Shown piece by piece: positions 1 through 4,926 of a stretch of 8,025 bases of DNA. This DNA is from Nocardiopsaceae bacterium. Lineage in GTDB: Bacteria; Actinomycetota; Actinomycetes; Streptosporangiales; Streptosporangiaceae. The notes beneath the pieces were generated by a model, which saw only the letters and a program-made list of their open reading frames with translations, was not told the origin of the DNA and did no database searches. The position numbers were made by a program, and so were the translations under genes. How positions within the stretch are numbered: position 1 is the stretch's first letter; every line of letters begins with the position of its first letter. The stretch is taken from NCBI GenBank assembly GCA_031254715.1, contig JAIRTY010000132.1, positions 1 through 8,025 on the forward strand, read 5' to 3'.

Positions 1-375
1 CTGCTGCATGAGCTGAACCAGGTAGCGGCGGTGGACCTGCATCACCTCGTGCACGTCGGTGCCCGGCACCCGCAGTGCTACCAGGACCTTCATCACCAGC
101 TCGTCCCGGGGCGGCGAGCTGAGGTCCGGCGGCGTACGCAGCCACCCGGCGAGCTCGTCCCCGCCGGCGGCGGTGATCCGGTAGCCCCGCTGCGGGCCTT
201 CCTCGTCGTCTGATTCGACCAGCCCGTCGCGTTCGAGCCGCTGCAGGGTGGTGTACACCTGGCCGACGTTCAGCGGCCAGACCTCGCCGGTCCTGGCCTC
301 GAACTCTTCGCGGAGCTGCAGGCCGTACTTGGGTCCCTCGCTGAGCAGCGCCAGCAGCGCGTGCCGGACGCTCAT
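1..375 (-). CDS. PadR-family transcriptional regulator, N-terminal part (runs off the left edge)
   Basis: An open frame of 125 codons reads leftward from an ATG at 375-373 and is still open at base 1, so the C-terminal part of the gene is missing. PadR proteins are winged-helix repressors that dimerise through a C-terminal helical domain and often answer to phenolics, drugs or envelope stress. Residues 1-80 carry the family pattern: 'MSVRHALLALLSEGPKYGLQ' at the start, recognition helix and wing around 'VGQVYTTLQRLERDGLV' (37-53), then 'GYRITAAGGDELAGWL' (64-79). The visible part covers the whole winged helix and the start of the dimerisation helix; full family members are usually about 170-200 residues. 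No clear Shine-Dalgarno precedes the ATG. A -10-like TATACT and a palindrome lie 40-45 bases upstream, which suggests autoregulation. Its targets are not visible here. The family call is firm; the effector is unknown. Confidence 0.9.
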   Translation of the reverse strand, partial: MSVRHALLALLSEGPKYGLQLREEFEARTGEVWPLNVGQVYTTLQRLERDGLVESDDEEGPQRGYRITAAGGDELAGWLRTPPDLSSPPRDELVMKVLVALRVPGTDVHEVMQVHRRYLVQLMQQ

Positions 376-408
376 GACGTCGCGCCGATCGGTATCATGC
401 CACGAATA

Positions 409-420
409 ATACTGAGTATA
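409..420 (-). promoter_or_regulatory. Putative padR promoter -10 box with overlapping palindromic operator
   Basis: Reading leftward, TATACT at 420-415 is one base from the -10 consensus and lies about 40 bases before the padR ATG. It overlaps a perfect 11-bp palindrome, ATACT-C-AGTAT (409-419). No good -35 box is seen at 16-17 bp. PadR proteins are known to bind dyads near their own promoters, so autorepression is a reasonable inference. This is one of the few AT-rich patches in the window. Confidence 0.45.
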
Positions 421-466
421 TTGGCTCCTGTCGACCACAGTTCCTCATGATCGTGGGGGATCGGTA

Positions 467-482
467 GGGCGGGAAGCCGCCC
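467..482 (-). terminator. Terminator-like hairpin behind the secreted-protein gene
   Basis: GGGCGG (467-472) pairs perfectly with CCGCCC (477-482) across a 4-base loop, starting 26 bases beyond the stop codon of the minus-strand secreted-protein gene. There is no T-tract, which is common for actinobacterial hairpin terminators. A wider 7-bp inverted repeat, CATGATC (446-452) and GATCATG (493-499), brackets it. Confidence 0.5.
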
Positions 483-508
483 GATTCACTGTGATCATGG
501 AAGGCGAT

Positions 509-949
509 TCAGCAACGGACGGACCTGGTGACGAACTTGCTGCGATAGCGCACGCCGTTATGCCAGATCTGATAGCTGACGTGGTACTTGCCCAGGTTCG
601 ATGCCGTGGGGCGCAAGTACAGCCAGGACGAGGTCGGCGCATGGCCGGATTTGTGCAGGACCTGGACCCAGTCTTGGTTGTAGACGTTCACCACGTAGGG
701 CCGGTTGGCCCACGAAGCGCCTGGCTGAGCCCAGGCGCCGACCGTGAACCGCTGGCCGTGGCAGACCTGGGCGGCAGGCCTGTTGATCAGCGTGCCGGCC
801 GTCGGTGCGCGCGTGCCGCGCGAGGCGGTGCGCGGGGAGTCGGTTCGCGGGGAGGCGGTGCCGGCCGAGGCCGCCGCGGCCGAGGTGAGCCCGGCGATAG
901 TAAAGGCCGCCGTCAGGACAGCGGCAAGCCGCGCGATGCGGTGGGGCAT
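509..949 (-). CDS. Small secreted protein of unknown function with two cysteines
   Basis: A 146-residue product. The first 29 residues form a Sec-type signal peptide: basic 'MPHRIAR', a hydrophobic core at about 8-26, and an AXA-like site 'ASA' (27-29). A low-complexity Ser/Pro/Arg/Thr linker with the repeated unit SPRT/SPRTAS follows (about 30-50). The mature domain (about 55-146) is rich in Trp, Tyr and Val with alternating hydrophobic residues, as in a small beta-sandwich. Its only cysteines, C63 near the domain start and C146 as the last residue, could form one disulfide closing the fold. I do not recognise the family. The ATG at 949 is supported by AGGGA (960-956) six bases upstream. It stands alone: two stem-loops lie before it, a hairpin after it, and padR follows 133 bases on in the same direction. 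An extracellular or cell-wall role is inference. Confidence 0.75.
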   Translation of the reverse strand: MPHRIARLAAVLTAAFTIAGLTSAAAASAGTASPRTDSPRTASRGTRAPTAGTLINRPAAQVCHGQRFTVGAWAQPGASWANRPYVVNVYNQDWVQVLHKSGHAPTSSWLYLRPTASNLGKYHVSYQIWHNGVRYRSKFVTRSVRC

Positions 950-989
950 TGCGGTTCCCTTGCAGGCAGGATCTGTTATTGCGTTGATT

Positions 990-1016
990 GGCCGACGGAT
1001 GAGATCAGCGTCGGCC
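990..1016. repeat. 8-bp-arm inverted repeat upstream of the secreted-protein gene
   Basis: GGCCGACG (990-997) and CGTCGGCC (1009-1016) form a perfect dyad with an 11-base spacer, 41-67 bases upstream of the secreted gene's start. It could be a regulator's operator or a 5'-leader stem-loop. It touches a second hairpin at 1016-1044. Confidence 0.5.
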
Positions 1017-1044
1017 CGGCAGTAGCTGGATCAGCTGGTGCCGG
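1016..1044. repeat. Second stem-loop, two-tier
   Basis: CCGGCA (1016-1021) pairs with TGCCGG (1039-1044). Inside, AGCTG (1024-1028) pairs with CAGCT (1032-1036) around a 3-base loop, separated from the outer stem by a 2x2 internal loop. It shares base 1016 with the neighbouring 8-bp dyad. The role is unknown: leader structure, or part of the read-through boundary behind the LLM gene. Confidence 0.4.
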
Positions 1045-1130
1045 CCACGGAGCCGGAACAGCGCTCGCCCACGGGGTCAAGGCCGTAGAGCGCCCAGGCG
1101 TTCCAGGAGCCGGATGAAAAGGTACCGGCG

Positions 1131-1147
1131 GACCGGGCCGCCCGGTC
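1131..1147 (-). terminator. Terminator of the DUF385-LLM unit
   Basis: GACCGGG (1131-1137) and CCCGGTC (1141-1147) form a perfect 7-bp stem with a 3-base loop, 46 bases past the LLM stop codon on the minus strand. Reading leftward, the stem is followed after nine bases by CCTTTTC, a short U-rich tail. This is the most classical intrinsic terminator in the window. Confidence 0.65.
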
Positions 1148-1192
1148 AGAGGCAATCGTCCCGGCTCGATGGGCCCAAAGTAACTGCGCAGG

Positions 1193-1942
1193 TCAGCCGG
1201 GGCCAGCGTCGATCACGGCCCGGACCAGCGCCTCCGTGGGCTCCAGGCCGAAGAACGTGACCGCCCAGGTCAGGCCGGCCCGCTCCCACGGCCCGAGGTC
1301 GGTGTCCGGGGGAAGCTCGGTGATCAGGTCGAACGGTCCGCCGTCGGGGCGGGCCTGGCGGACCTCGGCGGCCAGCCCGGCCAGCTCGCCGGGGCCGGGC
1401 AGGCCGATGGCGAAAAGGCCGTCATAGCGCAGCGCCCGGCGCACCGGCCGCCGGTTGGGCCACTCGCCCGCTATCCACACCGGGGGCCTGGGCTGCTGCA
1501 CCGGGAGCGGCTCGAACTCCCCGGACCAGTACCCGGTGAGGCTGTCGAGCCCCTGATCGAGCAGGCGGGCACGCTCGCGCGGGTCGGATACCTCCCCGAA
1601 CGGCTCCAGCTCGTTGTTCCGCGCGCTGCCGAGCCCTGCGCCGAAAATGAGCCGCCCGGAGCTGAGCAGGTCCAGCGTGGCCGTCTCCCGTGCCACCTTG
1701 TGCACCCGGCGCCGGGAGAGCGGGGTGACCAGCGCGCCGATCCGCACCCGGGACGTGGCGCAGGCCACCGCGGCCAGGGCCACCCACGGATCGGCCACGG
1801 CCCGCACCGGCGCGCGGTAAGCGATGTGATCCCAGACGAAAAAGCCGTCCCAGCCCCGCTCCTCGGCCCGGGCAGCCAGCCGGGCCGCCACCCGCGGGTC
1901 AGCCAGTTCACCGAACAGCCCGACATCGATCCCGCGCTTCAC
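1193..1942 (-). CDS. LLM-class (luciferase-like) flavin- or F420-dependent oxidoreductase
   Basis: A 249-residue member of the bacterial luciferase-like TIM-barrel family, whose members use FMNH2 or F420 for oxidation or reduction of small molecules. Visible signatures are the first strand 'GIDVGLFGELADPR' (4-17), 'AEERGWDGFFVWDHI' (26-40), 'DPWVALAAVACATSRVRIGA' (51-70), the 'LVTPLSRRRVHKVARETATL' segment (71-90), and 'SGRLIFGAGLGS' (95-106), the usual cofactor-side loop. The protein is shorter than the usual 280-350 residues, so the C-terminal barrel part is reduced, but nothing looks frameshifted. The start is a GTG at 1942-1940 inside a GTGA overlap with the stop of the upstream DUF385 gene, so translation is probably coupled. 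Pairing with a Ddn-like protein favours F420 over FMN. Substrate unknown. Confidence 0.88.
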   Translation of the reverse strand: MKRGIDVGLFGELADPRVAARLAARAEERGWDGFFVWDHIAYRAPVRAVADPWVALAAVACATSRVRIGALVTPLSRRRVHKVARETATLDLLSSGRLIFGAGLGSARNNELEPFGEVSDPRERARLLDQGLDSLTGYWSGEFEPLPVQQPRPPVWIAGEWPNRRPVRRALRYDGLFAIGLPGPGELAGLAAEVRQARPDGGPFDLITELPPDTDLGPWERAGLTWAVTFFGLEPTEALVRAVIDAGPG

Positions 1943-2406
1943 GACGGCGTTCCTAACGTGTCCAGGTCGATCCGGATGGTGAGCATGTCGCCGCCGTCGG
2001 CCAGCCTGCGCAGGAGGATGCCGTCGAGCCGGTAGAGCGGGCGGCCCCGGCCGAGCAGGCGGTGGCGGGCGTGCGCGTCGTCGCCGGGCACCGGGTGAGC
2101 GGTGCCGGTGCGGGACCGGGTGCGGAGCCCGTCGCGCAGCCTGGCCGGGCGCGCGATGACCCGGACCCGGGGGTTGGCCCGGATGTTGTGCACGTAGCTC
2201 CCCTTCTCACCGCGGGCGGAGATCAGCCAGAACGCGTCGCCGTCGAGCCCGCTGGCGACCGGCACCAGTCGCTTGCGCCCCGTCTTGCGGCCGGTGGTTT
2301 CCAGCACGGCGTAGGTCGGCGGTCCGAGTCCGTGCGTGATCAGGGCGATCATCACCGGGTTGACCACGCGGTTGTTGAACGCCCGCTCGCGGGCCGACAT
2401 GCCCAT
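1939..2406 (-). CDS. DUF385 / Ddn-like nitroreductase-family protein (probable F420H2-dependent)
   Basis: A 155-residue protein of the flavin/deazaflavin split-beta-barrel family that includes mycobacterial Ddn (F420H2-dependent quinone and nitro reductase). Diagnostic motifs are 'VLETTGRKTGRKRLVPV' (34-50), matching the family 'TTGRKSG' segment, and 'ARGEKGSYVHNIRANPRVRV' (64-83), matching the GxxKxxxWxHNLxANP cofactor-binding stretch. The length is typical. The middle (about 90-125) is unusually Arg-rich. The ATG at 2406 is preceded by GGAG (2416-2413) six bases away; a second in-frame ATG at 2400 is possible. It is the first gene of a two-gene unit with the LLM oxidoreductase, overlapping it by 4 bp (GTGA). 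Likely role: F420H2-dependent reduction of a quinone-like or nitroaromatic substrate. The cofactor and substrate are inferred from family, not shown here. Confidence 0.87.
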   Translation of the reverse strand: MGMSARERAFNNRVVNPVMIALITHGLGPPTYAVLETTGRKTGRKRLVPVASGLDGDAFWLISARGEKGSYVHNIRANPRVRVIARPARLRDGLRTRSRTGTAHPVPGDDAHARHRLLGRGRPLYRLDGILLRRLADGGDMLTIRIDLDTLGTPS

Positions 2407-2451
2407 CGCCTGCTCCAGTGGTTAGCCTGCGACTGGTGAGCTTGCGACGCC

Positions 2452-2457
2452 ACTATA
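2452..2457 (-). promoter_or_regulatory. Putative -10 box for the DUF385-LLM unit
   Basis: Reading leftward, TATAGT (2457-2452) differs from the -10 consensus at one base and lies about 46 bases before the DUF385 ATG. No convincing -35 is seen. The 111-bp gap it occupies is shared with the divergent SDR gene, so the two units may be co-regulated. Confidence 0.35.
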
Positions 2458-2517
2458 GGGCGGGCTCGCGCAGGCGCCGATGCTTGCCCGGTACATACTG
2501 CCGGTGAAGGGGAGGTC

Positions 2518-3291
2518 ATGACGACATCGATCCTGGTTACGGGCGGTACCGGTACGCTCGGGCGGCCCGTGGCGCAGCGGCTGCGTGACGCCGGCGCCAG
2601 CGTCACCGTCCTCAGCCGCCATCGCAGGGATACCGCCGACGGCGTCCAGTACACCGCCGGTGACCTCAGCACCGGTGAGGGCATCGAGGCCGCCACGCGA
2701 GGGGCCGAGGTCATCGTGCACTGCGCAGGCAGCAGCAAGGGAGACGAGGAGAAAACCCGCACGCTGGTCAGCGCGGCCAGGGACGCGCGGCACATCGTGC
2801 TCGTCTCCGTCGTCGGCGCGGACCGGGTCCCGCAGGTCAGCGCCATCGACAAGACATTGTTCGGCTACTTCGGCATGAAGCTCGCCACCGAGCGGGTCGT
2901 CGAGCAGTCCGGCATCGGCTGGACCACGCTGCGCGCATCCCAGTTCCTCGGCCTGATCTGGACGGTCGCCAGGGCGCTGGCGAAATTCCCGGTGGTCCCG
3001 GTCCCGGCCGGCCGGTTCCAGCCGGTCGAGGTCACCGAGGTCGCTGAGCGGATGGCCGAGCTGGCACTCGGCGAGCCGTCCGGACTGGTCCCCGACATGG
3101 CGGGCCCCACAATCTACCCGGCGGCCGAGCTGATCAGCAGCTATCTCAGCGCGGTCGGCAAGCGGCGGCCGCTGCTCCCGGTGCCTCTTCCAGGCCAGGC
3201 CGCCAGGGCGGTCCGGGCGGGGGCGGTGGTGGCCCCCGATCGCGCCGTCGGCAAGCGGACGTGGGAGGAATTCCTGGCCGCCCGGGTCTAG
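2518..3291 (+). CDS. NmrA-like atypical SDR / NAD(P)-dependent oxidoreductase
   Basis: A 257-residue Rossmann-fold protein of the atypical short-chain dehydrogenase group (NmrA/NAD(P)H-binding). The N-terminus has the dinucleotide loop 'LVTGGTGTLG' (6-15; G9, G12, G15). A basic 'SRHRR' at 33-37 after strand 2 favours NADP over NAD. 'AGDLSTGEGI' (47-56) and 'VIVHCAGSSKG' (65-75) are typical of the fold, and Y117 with K121 ('YFGMK') occupy the YxxxK positions, so catalysis is plausible. The C-terminal half 'WTTLRASQFLG' (135-145) matches the family. The strong purine run GAAGGGGAGG (2506-2515) serves the ATG at 2518, although its last G is only two bases from it. Divergent from the DUF385-LLM unit and convergent with the toxin gene. 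Substrate unknown. Confidence 0.88.
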   Translation: MTTSILVTGGTGTLGRPVAQRLRDAGASVTVLSRHRRDTADGVQYTAGDLSTGEGIEAATRGAEVIVHCAGSSKGDEEKTRTLVSAARDARHIVLVSVVGADRVPQVSAIDKTLFGYFGMKLATERVVEQSGIGWTTLRASQFLGLIWTVARALAKFPVVPVPAGRFQPVEVTEVAERMAELALGEPSGLVPDMAGPTIYPAAELISSYLSAVGKRRPLLPVPLPGQAARAVRAGAVVAPDRAVGKRTWEEFLAARV

Positions 3292-3304
3292 CCGGCACCC
3301 GGGC
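3280..3304. terminator. Bidirectional terminator between the SDR gene and the toxin gene
   Basis: GCCCGGGT (3280-3287) and ACCCGGGC (3297-3304) form a perfect 8-bp stem with a 9-base loop. The SDR stop codon (3289-3291) sits in the loop and the toxin stop codon (3307-3305) abuts the other arm, so one compact hairpin can end both converging transcripts. No T-tract on either side. Confidence 0.6.
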
Positions 3305-3673
3305 TTACGGCTCGTGCAACGGAGCGATCCAGCGCTCGCTCCCGCTCAGCCCGTCCGGGTGGTCACGAAGCACCCTCTCGATCGCGGCAGTGACAGCAGC
3401 GATGGCGTTGCGGGTCCGGGTACGCGTTGACGGCAGCAGAATCAGGCCGGCGTGCACCCGGCCTTGCGCCAGCCACTCAGCTGCGAGCGGGCGGAAATCC
3501 TTGACGTTGTTCGTGACCACGGCCCGGCCTTCACTGCAGGCGACTTGGAGGATGGCCCGGTCGCTGAGCCCCACCAGGTCCTCGCGGTCGGCAACGGCGT
3601 CTACGTCGGAGCCGGCCTTGCGCAGCAGCGCGGCGATCTGCGGTGACAAGTGCTCGTCCAGGATGGCTCTCAC
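3305..3673 (-). CDS. DUF5615 PIN-like protein, probable ribonuclease toxin
   Basis: A 122-residue PIN-like protein of the DUF5615/Mut7-C-related group, whose members act as putative RNases in toxin-antitoxin pairs. Visible features: 'AILDEHLSPQIAALLRKAG' (3-21) with the first conserved acidic pair D6/E7, 'DREDLVGLSDRAIL' (29-42) with D38, and 'AVVTNNVKDF' (51-60) with D59. These are the positions at which the family carries its acidic metal site. The second half contains an Arg/Thr run, 'PSTRTRTRN' (81-89), and a helix. The GTG start (3673-3671) overlaps the upstream gene's stop in a GTGA, so translation is coupled to the antitoxin. All expected acidic residues are present, so it looks intact. 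RNase activity and toxicity are family inferences. Confidence 0.85.
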   Translation of the reverse strand: MRAILDEHLSPQIAALLRKAGSDVDAVADREDLVGLSDRAILQVACSEGRAVVTNNVKDFRPLAAEWLAQGRVHAGLILLPSTRTRTRNAIAAVTAAIERVLRDHPDGLSGSERWIAPLHEP

Positions 3674-4083
3674 GAGCGCAGAGCCTGCTCACCAGCTGCG
3701 GCGGCCGTCCGCCCGCGTTCGTACTCGGTCTCGTTGAGCTCGATTTCCCTGTCGATCTCGTCCCGGTACTCGCCGTAGTAGGCCACGGCCGCTTCTACCA
3801 GCCCGGACGGGATCTGCAAGTACTCGGCGGCCTCGGTCATGGACCCGTTGTTGTCGCGGACCGTGGCGATGACCTCCCAGACGTCCAGCCCGCGGCCGAG
3901 CAAGCTAGCGCGACGGCCGCTCGGGCCGTTCAGGAACTGGATGAGCGGGTGCGCATCGTGGCGCAGCCCCTCCTCGACGTAGCGCTGCGCCAAGGTGCGC
4001 TCCTGGATGCCCGCCCGGCGCGCCCACTCTGATAGCCGCTGCCGGATGCCAGGTGCGAGCCGCAAGGTGTAGTGATCGGCCAT
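3670..4083 (-). CDS. DUF433-type antitoxin with N-terminal ribbon-helix-helix-like segment
   Basis: A 137-residue protein placed immediately before the PIN-like toxin. Residues 1-42 ('HYTLRLAPGIRQRLSEWARR' ... 'RTLAQRYVEEGLR') look like a ribbon-helix-helix DNA-binding segment. Residues about 45-112 match DUF433: 'GRRASLLGRGLDVWEVIATV' (56-75), 'MTEAAEYLQIPSGLVEAAVA' (82-101) and 'YYGEYRDEID' (102-111). The tail (113-137) is acidic then Ala-rich and probably flexible, as in antitoxin regions that wrap the toxin. I chose the ATG at 4083. An upstream in-frame TTG at 4122 would add 13 residues that do not resemble the family, and its GAGG is only one base away. There is no good Shine-Dalgarno for 4083, so the start is not settled. 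Expected to neutralise the toxin and repress its own operon. Confidence 0.82.
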   Translation of the reverse strand: MADHYTLRLAPGIRQRLSEWARRAGIQERTLAQRYVEEGLRHDAHPLIQFLNGPSGRRASLLGRGLDVWEVIATVRDNNGSMTEAAEYLQIPSGLVEAAVAYYGEYRDEIDREIELNETEYERGRTAAAAGEQALRS

Positions 4084-4091
4084 GTTGCTGA

Positions 4092-4108
4092 TGGTACCAC
4101 GCAGTATC
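4092..4108 (-). promoter_or_regulatory. Possible promoter/operator of the toxin-antitoxin pair
   Basis: An 8-bp perfect palindrome, TGGTACCA (4092-4099), sits 9-16 bases before the antitoxin ATG. Just upstream, leftward-reading GATACT (4108-4103) is a plausible -10. TA operons are usually autorepressed at such sites. The palindrome is short, so the call is tentative. Confidence 0.3.
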
Positions 4109-4217
4109 ACATCGTGGCACAAGCCTCGCCAGCTGGAAGGGGGCGGGTTCCGGCGAGCCGCCGCACTGTCGTGCCGAGTGGCTGGCCAGAAGATTCCCCT
4201 CGTTCGCGGGAAAGAAA

Positions 4218-4246
4218 TTGACAGACCGACTGTCGGTCTATAAGAG
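4218..4246 (+). promoter_or_regulatory. Promoter of the Cys-rich small protein gene
   Basis: A perfect -35 TTGACA (4218-4223) is followed by AT-rich CTATAAGAGT. As -10, either TATAAG (4239-4244, 15-bp spacer) or TAAGAG (4241-4246, 17-bp spacer) is possible. The transcript would start near 4250-4255 with a leader of about 50 bases. TetR-type operators occupy the spacer and the start region. Confidence 0.6.
4223..4239. promoter_or_regulatory. TetR-type operator O1
   Basis: AGACCGACTGTCGGTCT is a perfect dyad with 8-bp arms and one central base. Its size and its GACCGAC/GTCGGTC arms are typical of TetR-family operators. It begins at the last base of the -35 box and fills the promoter spacer, so a bound dimer would block RNA polymerase. 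Confidence 0.75.
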
Positions 4247-4247
4247 T

Positions 4248-4264
4248 AGACCGTCAGTCGGTCT
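4248..4264. promoter_or_regulatory. TetR-type operator O2
   Basis: AGACCGTCAGTCGGTCT is a 17-bp dyad with one mismatched pair. Its reverse complement differs from O1 at a single base. Centre-to-centre distance from O1 is 25 bp. It covers the expected transcription start. GGTCTA (4235-4240) and TAGACC (4247-4252) also form a dyad across the two sites. Confidence 0.75.
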
Positions 4265-4299
4265 TTCGGCTAAGGCTACCTCTACCAGCGGAGTCCACG

Positions 4300-4743
4300 A
4301 TGATGTTCCTTGACTGCCCGGCCTATCTCGACCAGGTAGGCGGCCCGCGGTGCGGGCTTCCCGCCGAGGTCCGGTGCCGCTTCACCATGCGCTCAAGCGA
4401 CGGGCCGCTCGAATGCGCCATGATCCGGTGCCCGGCGGGGCACTGGTCCAACGGGCCCATCGAATCCCTCACCTGGGAACGCGCAGGAAAGCACGAACCG
4501 GACCCGGCCCAGGCTGCCGCGGGCTCCCGGCGTCCCAGCCGCCCAGGCAATCGTGGTGGCCCGGCCGGCATGAGCGAAGCCGCCGGTCATGACCGCGGCG
4601 GACGGCGGGCAACTCGCCGCCGCCCGAGCCCGGTCCCCGCCTATTACCTGGGGCGTCCTGCCAGCGAATGGGTCGCCGCCCTGAGCCCGCGGCGCCCGGC
4701 GCGCGCGTCCGCTCCCCTGGTGGCAGCCGTCACCGGTCGCTAG
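4300..4743 (+). CDS. Small Cys-rich actinobacterial protein of unknown function under TetR-type control
   Basis: 147 residues from ATG 4300, or 146 from the adjacent ATG 4303. GGAG (4290-4293) is 6 or 9 bases away respectively; the family as I recall it begins 'MFLDCPAY', which favours 4303. Numbered from 4300, the first part (1-60) is a compact Cys-rich module with C6, C18, C26, C39 and C44 plus H48 ('CPAYLDQVGGPRCGLP', 'MIRCPAGHWSNGPIESLTW'), compatible with a small metal-binding or redox fold. An Arg/Gly/Pro-rich, probably disordered linker follows (61-112). Then comes a second ordered motif, 'PAYYLGRPASEWVAALSPRR' (113-132). I recall similar proteins from Streptomyces as uncharacterised; this is memory, not a search. 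An internal ATG at 4570 has no Shine-Dalgarno, so I treat the ORF as one protein. The dual operator suggests expression only upon an inducer. Function unknown. Confidence 0.75.
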   Translation: MMFLDCPAYLDQVGGPRCGLPAEVRCRFTMRSSDGPLECAMIRCPAGHWSNGPIESLTWERAGKHEPDPAQAAAGSRRPSRPGNRGGPAGMSEAAGHDRGGRRATRRRPSPVPAYYLGRPASEWVAALSPRRPARASAPLVAAVTGR

Positions 4744-4834
4744 CAAGCGGCCGCGCCTCCGCGAAGGCCCCGGCCGGCGTCAGCCAGTAATGCTGCCCGC
4801 CGTCAGGACGAAACGGGCAGCAGACGCCGGCCAT
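4730..4834 (-). CDS. Possible 34-residue ORF, antisense to the end of the Cys-rich gene
   Basis: An ATG at 4834-4832 opens a 34-residue frame ending in TGA at 4732-4730, tail-to-tail and overlapping the Cys-rich gene by 14 bp. The peptide starts 'MAGVCCPFRPDGGQHYWLTP' and ends in an Ala/Arg-rich tail. The vicinal cysteines and the GGQHYWLTPAG stretch look less random than typical GC-rich shadow frames. There is no good Shine-Dalgarno, and the sequence is also constrained by a long stem-loop (4772-4832). It could therefore be an accident of that structure. Low confidence; no function is proposed. Confidence 0.25.
   Translation of the reverse strand: MAGVCCPFRPDGGQHYWLTPAGAFAEARPLASDR
4772..4832. 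repeat. Bipartite long stem-loop behind the Cys-rich gene (terminator or structured RNA)
   Basis: The outer arms GGCCGGCGTC (4772-4781) and GACGCCGGCC (4823-4832) are a perfect 10-bp match. The inner arms TGCTGCCCG (4791-4799) and CGGGCAGCA (4814-4822) are a perfect 9-bp match. The stems are separated by a 9-base bulge on the left side only, and the loop is 14 bases. The structure starts 28 bases after the Cys-rich stop codon. Termination is the simplest reading, but no T-tract follows. Confidence 0.55.
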
Positions 4835-4926
4835 TGGGAAACTTCGTTCCGGCCGGCCTGGATCCAAGCTGTTGTTGCCGATGCTGGGCTCTAGTTTCCT
4901 TCCGGAGCGGGGGGTAGGTCACTGGT

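Noticed and set aside
491..1117. 208-residue plus-strand frame across the secreted-protein gene
   Set aside because: It is antisense to a gene with a signal peptide and good RBS, and its composition is the Arg/Gly/Ala-rich pattern typical of shadow frames.
2415..2436. CCAGT/ACTGG inverted repeat around the DUF385 ribosome-binding site
   Set aside because: Arms of 5 bp with a 12-base spacer are expected by chance in this composition.
4223..4264. CRISPR-like or iteron-like interpretation of the two repeated 17-bp dyads
   Set aside because: Only two copies, dyad symmetric, and superimposed on a promoter; operator sites explain them fully.
4570..4743. Separate small gene starting at the internal ATG 4570 of the Cys-rich ORF
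   Set aside because: There is no Shine-Dalgarno before it and the frame is continuous with the Cys-rich module; kept as an internal module.
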